A stretch of DNA of 9,347 bases from Candidatus Pacearchaeota archaeon ex4484_71 (GTDB taxonomy: Archaea; Nanobdellota; Nanobdellia; Pacearchaeales; GW2011-AR1): positions 1 to 9,347 of the forward strand of contig NJDN01000023.1 in assembly GCA_002254395.1 (NCBI GenBank). The letters are read 5' to 3'. The notes beneath the pieces are model-generated. The model was not told where the DNA came from. It did not search any database and saw nothing but the letters and a program-made list of their open reading frames with translations. The translations under genes and the position numbers were made by a program. This document shows positions 6,353-9,347 of this stretch, piece after piece. Every line of letters starts with the position of its first letter. Position 1 is the first letter of the stretch.

Positions 6353-6761
6353 AATTATTAATATAACGCCCCAAGGGAAAGATTTTTATACCACTATTCA
6401 TATCTTCTTCGGTACCGCTTATGGGCCGACGGTAGAAAAAGCTCTCTGGAAGTCAGATACTAAAAATCTTGAAGTGCTTGTGGCAGGAAATATTCCTTTT
6501 TCTAGAGAAGAAATTGTCTCCAATGAAGAAGTGGGAACAATGATTGGATTAGGCGATAAAGATTTCGAACAAATGAGAGAAGAACAACAAAAATACACCA
6601 AAGCAATTAAGGACTATTTAGAATCTAGAGGTTTCAAAGAAGGAGAGAACTTAACTATAAAAATTCCAAACACCCCAATCAAGGGCACATATTCCGTGTT
6701 GGTGGACACTGTTGAAGGAAAGATTTCTTCAAAGATAGAACTTTTAGAGGATACCCTATAA
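6345..6761 (+). CDS. Unrecognised 138-residue cytoplasmic protein between archease and rtcB
   Basis: The frame begins MFKIINITPQGKDFY and ends KIELLEDTL. It is soluble and acidic, with no signal, no membrane segment and no cysteine. An N-terminal part of likely beta strands (about 1-58) leads to a charged helix (about 71-95, DKDFEQMREEQQKYTKAIK), then a second beta part (about 98-138). No catalytic motif stands out and I do not recognise a family. Its ATG lies within the last codons of archease, which implies coupled translation and possibly a shared role with archease and RtcB. The overlap could equally be simple gene packing. A TATA-like box directly after its stop suggests the next gene is transcribed separately. 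The gene is likely real because the frame fills the gap exactly and its composition resembles the neighbours. Confidence 0.72.
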   Translation: MFKIINITPQGKDFYTTIHIFFGTAYGPTVEKALWKSDTKNLEVLVAGNIPFSREEIVSNEEVGTMIGLGDKDFEQMREEQQKYTKAIKDYLESRGFKEGENLTIKIPNTPIKGTYSVLVDTVEGKISSKIELLEDTL

Positions 6762-6762
6762 T

Positions 6763-6770
6763 TTTTAAAA
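6763..6770 (+). promoter_or_regulatory. Putative TATA box (TTTTAAAA) of the two-motif membrane protein gene
   Basis: TTTTAAAA is centred about 24-25 nt before ATG 6791, right after the previous stop. The same octamer stands at nearly the same distance before rtcB. The spacing fits a leaderless archaeal transcript; there is no clear Shine-Dalgarno sequence before this ATG. Confidence 0.5.
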
Positions 6771-6790
6771 TAGCTTTCATTAGAGAGTTT

Positions 6791-7495
6791 ATGGCCAAAA
6801 AAGAGGACAAAAAGAAATATATTACAAGAAGAGAATTTGTAAAATATGGTGCGAAGGTCGGCGCAGGGGCTCTGATTGGAGGAGGAATTGGAAATCTTGT
6901 CGGGAAAAGATATAAAAAAGCATCCGAGACTATAGAAGACATTAAAAAACCGGTAAAAGAAGTTCAGGATTTTTATGATGAATCAAGAGATAAGGTAAGA
7001 AAATTCTTTGGTATGGAAAAATACGAACCCAAGGTTAAAAAAGAAAAAGAACCGGAGAAAGAACCCGAGAAAATTTCAAGAAGAGGTTTTTTTAGCAGAA
7101 TCTTTAATAGATACCCTATTGAAACAAGCACAAGCATTGGAACAGCTGCAGGGGGCTTGACGGCGGCTTCTAGAGGGAGAAAAGATTATGTTCATGCGAA
7201 AAAAGAGAGAGAAACTAAAGAAAGACTGGAAAGAATTGAGGGAAAGTTGGACGAATTGTTACAAAAAGATGGGGGCCTCGAAAAAACTGTGGAATCAGAG
7301 AGCTCTGATAACATAAATAAAATGCTCCTCACGTGGGGCTTGGGGGGATGGATTTTCTCAATATTGTTCTCGGCATTTAAACTCACAGGGGGAGCAATAT
7401 CAAGATCTTATCTCGGAAAGAGTGCATATATAATTCCCGCTATTTTTATCATATCTCTTATCATGGTTTTTATAGGTCTAAGAAAAAAGAAGTAA
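6791..7495 (+). CDS. Unrecognised membrane protein with two twin-arginine-like motifs, linked to rtcB
   Basis: The 234-residue product starts with a basic region and TRREFVK (12-18), followed by a small-residue stretch AKVGAGALIGGGIG (21-34). Then come a charged helix (about 40-75), a Lys/Glu/Pro linker (81-94), and a second SRRGFFS (96-102) followed by ETSTSIGTAAGGLTAAS (111-127). A coiled-coil-like region (about 132-160) and two C-terminal hydrophobic segments (about 178-198 and 211-230) precede RKKK at the end. TRREFVK fits the Tat consensus (S/T)RRxFLK closely. The Gly-rich stretches could be Tat h-regions, or glycine-zipper type helices that insert in or bind membranes. The C-terminal hairpin with a basic tail would anchor the protein. 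A TTTTAAAA box precedes the gene and 30 nt separate it from rtcB. No family is recognised, and Tat export would need tatA/tatC in this genome, which cannot be seen here. Confidence 0.75.
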   Translation: MAKKEDKKKYITRREFVKYGAKVGAGALIGGGIGNLVGKRYKKASETIEDIKKPVKEVQDFYDESRDKVRKFFGMEKYEPKVKKEKEPEKEPEKISRRGFFSRIFNRYPIETSTSIGTAAGGLTAASRGRKDYVHAKKERETKERLERIEGKLDELLQKDGGLEKTVESESSDNINKMLLTWGLGGWIFSILFSAFKLTGGAISRSYLGKSAYIIPAIFIISLIMVFIGLRKKK

Positions 7496-7496
7496 C

Positions 7497-7504
7497 TTTT
7501 AAAA
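7497..7504 (+). promoter_or_regulatory. Putative TATA box (TTTTAAAA) of rtcB
   Basis: TTTTAAAA is centred about 25 nt before ATG 7526, directly after the upstream stop. The matching octamer and distance before gene 6791 make both more convincing. No strong Shine-Dalgarno precedes the rtcB ATG (AAGGAA at 7519 ends only 1 nt away from it), so a leaderless mRNA is likely. Confidence 0.5.
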
Positions 7505-7525
7505 CAGAAGACCCTTCAAGGAACC

Positions 7526-8923
7526 ATGCCTAAAAACGTATATGAAATCCCTCCTAAGAAAGATATGAAAGTTCCGGGAAGAATTTATGCTTCTAAAAAA
7601 ATTTTTGACAAGATAAAAAAGGATAAAACCATTGAACAGATAGAGAATGTTGCAAAGCTCGACGGCATAATTGGAGCGTCATTTGCGATGCCAGATGCAC
7701 ATCAAGGATATGGTTTCTGCATTGGAGGAGTTGCCGCTTTTGATTTAGAAAAAGGCATTGTATCTCCCGGAGGAGTGGGATATGATATTAATTGTTCTGT
7801 TAGACTCCTAAAAACAAATTTAACAATCTCAGACTTGGAACCTCTCAAAGAGAAAATAGCTGATGCGCTCCAAAAAAGAATTCCTTCAGGGGTCGGAAGG
7901 GGGAGCCCTTTTCAACTTTCAAGGAAGAAATTAGATTTAATTTTAGAAAAAGGTGCTAAATATCTTGTAGATGAAGGATACGGCACGAAGGAAGATTACC
8001 TTAACATAGAGGAAGAAGGACAGATGAAAGGCGCAAATCCGTCATTAGTTTCAGAAAGGGCAAAAAAAAGAGGGATTGGCCAGATGGGTACACTGGGTGC
8101 AGGAAATCACTTTCTGGACCTTCTCGTTGTTGATGAAATTTTCGATGAAAAAGTAGCAGACAAATTTGGTCTGGAAAAAAATCAAATTGTGATATTAATT
8201 CATTGTGGCTCAAGAGGACTTGGGCATCAAATTGCTTCGGACTACATAAAAAAAATGGAAGAAGAATATGGGATTAAAAATCTTCCAGATAGAGAACTTG
8301 TTAATGCCCCAATAAAAAGCAAATTGGGTAAAGAATATCTTAGCGCTATGGCTTGTGCGGCAAACTTTGCATTCGCAAACAAACAGATAATAACTTATTG
8401 GGTTCGTGATGAGCTTAAAAAATATTTTCCAGATGTCAAAGTAGATGTGGTTTACGAAGTTTGCCATAATATTGCAAAAATAGAGGAATACAAAATAAAT
8501 GGAAAAAAGAAAAAAGTGTGCGTGCATAGAAAAGGAGCGACGAGGAGTTTTGGAAAAGGAAGAAAAGAAATCCCAAAAAAATATAGAGAAGTTGGACAAC
8601 CAGTTTTGATACCGGGGAGTATGGGAACTCCTTCTTACGTAATGGTCGGGACAAAAAAGGCAGAAAAGATAAGCTTCGGCTCGTCCGTTCACGGAGCCGG
8701 GAGGGAAATGAGTAGGTCACAATCCGGAAAGAGAAGCTCAAAGGATGTTGAAAAAGAACTGAAAAAGAAAGGAATAACAATAAGAGCTGGAACTAAACAG
8801 TCTTTATCTAACGAAAATCCCCAAGCATACAAAGACATAGAAGAAGTCGTGGATGTCGTTCACGACCTTGGCTTGAGTTTGAAAGTTGCAAAACTATCGC
8901 CGGTTATAGTAATCATCGGGTGA
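7526..8923 (+). CDS. rtcB: RNA-splicing ligase RtcB (tRNA ligase)
   Basis: The 465-residue protein joins RNA ends bearing 2',3'-cyclic phosphate or 3'-phosphate to 5'-hydroxyl ends using GTP and Mn2+, the last step of archaeal tRNA splicing. Expected active-site residues are present: Asp87 and Cys90 in GYDINC, His195 in GAGNHFLD, His226 in IHCGSRGLGHQ, His314 in VCHNIAK, and the guanylylated His389 in SVHGAGREMSRS. Spacing between the second and third of these, and from His314 to His389, equals that in Pyrococcus horikoshii RtcB (31 and 75 residues). The N-terminal segment MPDAHQGYGFCIGGVAAFD (55-73) is also typical. The length is close to the approximately 480 residues usual for the archaeal enzyme, with no intein. 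Archease lies upstream in the same gene run. The C-terminus reads SPVIVIIG where family members often end in a Lys-Gly, a minor difference. Confidence 0.97.
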   Translation: MPKNVYEIPPKKDMKVPGRIYASKKIFDKIKKDKTIEQIENVAKLDGIIGASFAMPDAHQGYGFCIGGVAAFDLEKGIVSPGGVGYDINCSVRLLKTNLTISDLEPLKEKIADALQKRIPSGVGRGSPFQLSRKKLDLILEKGAKYLVDEGYGTKEDYLNIEEEGQMKGANPSLVSERAKKRGIGQMGTLGAGNHFLDLLVVDEIFDEKVADKFGLEKNQIVILIHCGSRGLGHQIASDYIKKMEEEYGIKNLPDRELVNAPIKSKLGKEYLSAMACAANFAFANKQIITYWVRDELKKYFPDVKVDVVYEVCHNIAKIEEYKINGKKKKVCVHRKGATRSFGKGRKEIPKKYREVGQPVLIPGSMGTPSYVMVGTKKAEKISFGSSVHGAGREMSRSQSGKRSSKDVEKELKKKGITIRAGTKQSLSNENPQAYKDIEEVVDVVHDLGLSLKVAKLSPVIVIIG

Positions 8924-8929
8924 TTTTTT
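8924..8929 (+). terminator. Oligo-T tract directly after the rtcB stop
   Basis: TTTTTT follows the TGA stop immediately. Oligo-T runs are sufficient intrinsic termination signals for archaeal RNA polymerase, and the next gene is on the other strand, so termination is needed here. Confidence 0.5.
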
Positions 8930-8953
8930 AGAAAGTTAAATTAAGAAATGGAA

Positions 8954-8973
8954 AAGGACTCTTTCAGAGCCTT
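8954..8973. terminator. Hairpin between convergent genes
   Basis: AAGG-A-CTCT-TTC-AGAG-CCTT forms an 8-bp stem with a single bulged A and a 3-5 nt loop. It sits in the gap between rtcB and the minus-strand gene. It is not followed by a T-run on the plus strand and only by a moderately T-rich stretch on the minus strand, so it may protect 3' ends or help termination rather than act as a classic terminator. Confidence 0.4.
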
Positions 8974-8990
8974 ATAAAAAATTAAAATTT
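8974..8990 (-). terminator. T-rich tract after the minus-strand gene stop
   Basis: Read on the minus strand, the bases after the TAG stop include TTTTAATTTTTTATAAG, with runs of four and six T. This is the likely oligo-T termination signal for the minus-strand gene. Confidence 0.45.
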
Positions 8991-9269
8991 CTATGATTTT
9001 CGAAGATTCTCTAAGATTTTTTTTGCTCTTTTCAAAACCCTCTCTTTTGTAAAATACTCATGTCTTCCTCCCTGAAGCAAAAATACAAGATATCCTACTG
9101 CCTCTGAAGTTGCCGCATCATAAGGAACATAGTGTTCAGAACCATCTAAGATATCCCACAACTCATGAATTTTCTTTCTATTGATTCTATTTTCAGGATC
9201 TCTTAAGAACAAATCATACACTTTTATCATTTCTTTCTTTATTTCAATAGGATCTATCTTCTTTGCCAT
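8991..9269 (-). CDS. Small helical protein of unknown function, convergent to rtcB
   Basis: The 92-residue product begins MAKKIDPIEIKKEM and ends AKKILENLRKS. It is soluble and mostly helical, with charged ends and a less charged middle (about 43-67, SEHYVPYDAATSEAVGYLVFLL) followed by a Gly-Gly turn. It has no Cys, no signal and no clear metal or nucleotide motif. The pattern could be a small dimeric or nucleic-acid-binding helical fold, but I recognise no family. It is the only minus-strand gene and nothing overlaps it, and the composition resembles real coding DNA, so it is likely real. No Shine-Dalgarno precedes the ATG; a TATA-like TTTTAGATTTAT lies about 30 nt upstream, which suits a leaderless mRNA. 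Confidence 0.7.
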   Translation of the reverse strand: MAKKIDPIEIKKEMIKVYDLFLRDPENRINRKKIHELWDILDGSEHYVPYDAATSEAVGYLVFLLQGGRHEYFTKERVLKRAKKILENLRKS

Positions 9270-9277
9270 CTTATTTT

Positions 9278-9337
9278 TCTAAAAGTTTGGAGGATAAATC
9301 TAAAAGTACTTTCTTGCTTATTTAATTTTCTAAAAAT
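9278..9337. repeat. Short direct repeats TCTAAAAGT in the upstream region at the right edge
   Basis: TCTAAAAGT occurs at 9278-9286 and again at 9299-9307, 21 nt apart (two helical turns), with a near copy TCTAAAAAT at 9329-9337. These lie upstream of the minus-strand gene and of a possible plus-strand gene start at 9336. They could be operator half-sites or only AT-rich promoter elements. Confidence 0.35.
9294..9305 (-). promoter_or_regulatory. Possible TATA box of the minus-strand gene
   Basis: On the minus strand TTTTAGATTTAT is centred about 30 nt before the ATG at 9269. The distance suits a very short leader, but the match to the archaeal TATA box is imperfect. Confidence 0.3.
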
Positions 9338-9347
9338 GAAAAGGGGG

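Noticed and set aside
8210..8692. Long minus-strand open frame (160 codons) inside rtcB
   Set aside because: It lies fully within the conserved rtcB catalytic region, and its product is rich in Phe, Ser and His as expected from reading AT-rich Lys/Glu codons backwards. There is no start signal.
7526..8923. Intein in rtcB
   Set aside because: Inteins occur in some RtcB genes, but here the protein is of normal length with catalytic motifs at normal spacing and no splicing blocks.

Overview
This is an AT-rich window with compact, overlapping genes, archaeal by content: an archaeal-style pilus/archaellum-family ATPase, proteins with class III (type IV prepilin-like) leaders, archease, and an RtcB RNA ligase. 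The pilin-like proteins, the split platform proteins and the short linked genes look most like a DPANN-type archaeon (Woesearchaeota, Pacearchaeota and relatives). That placement comes from gene content only and is not proven. I see no rRNA, tRNA, CRISPR array, transposase or phage gene.

Layout. Positions 1-237 are the 3' end of an unrecognised gene cut by the window edge. Positions 273-5937 form a type IV filament locus: a pilin-like protein (leader cut predicted in MVIKKRG|QVWVE), a VirB11/GspE-superfamily ATPase with Walker A, Asp box, Walker B and His box, a previously uncalled 54-residue helical gene (2422-2586), two separate TadC/ArlJ-like platform proteins, and two further membrane-anchored proteins with KRG-type leaders. 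One ATPase with two single-domain platform proteins resembles the Epd pilus of methanogens and the bacterial Tad system more than the archaellum, where one ArlJ carries the duplicated domain. No prepilin peptidase is in the window.

Positions 5939-8923 hold an RNA-ligation module that follows with a one-base gap: archease, an unrecognised 138-residue gene overlapping it by 8 nt, an unrecognised membrane protein with two twin-arginine-like motifs, and rtcB with all expected catalytic residues. Archease is the known activator of RtcB. Each of the last two genes has a TTTTAAAA box about 25 nt before its ATG, which suggests internal, nearly leaderless promoters.

Positions 8991-9269 hold a convergent minus-strand gene for a small helical protein of unknown function. 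A short intergenic region with oligo-T tracts and an 8-bp hairpin separates it from rtcB. The right edge contains a repeat-bearing upstream region and perhaps the first four codons of a plus-strand gene.

The pilus genes are linked by stop-start contacts (TAAATG, ATGA, TAATG, TAGATG, TAATG), so they are probably translated together from one or two transcripts. The pilus and RNA-ligase groups have no known functional link, so their contiguity may be simple operon packing or may reflect shared expression.
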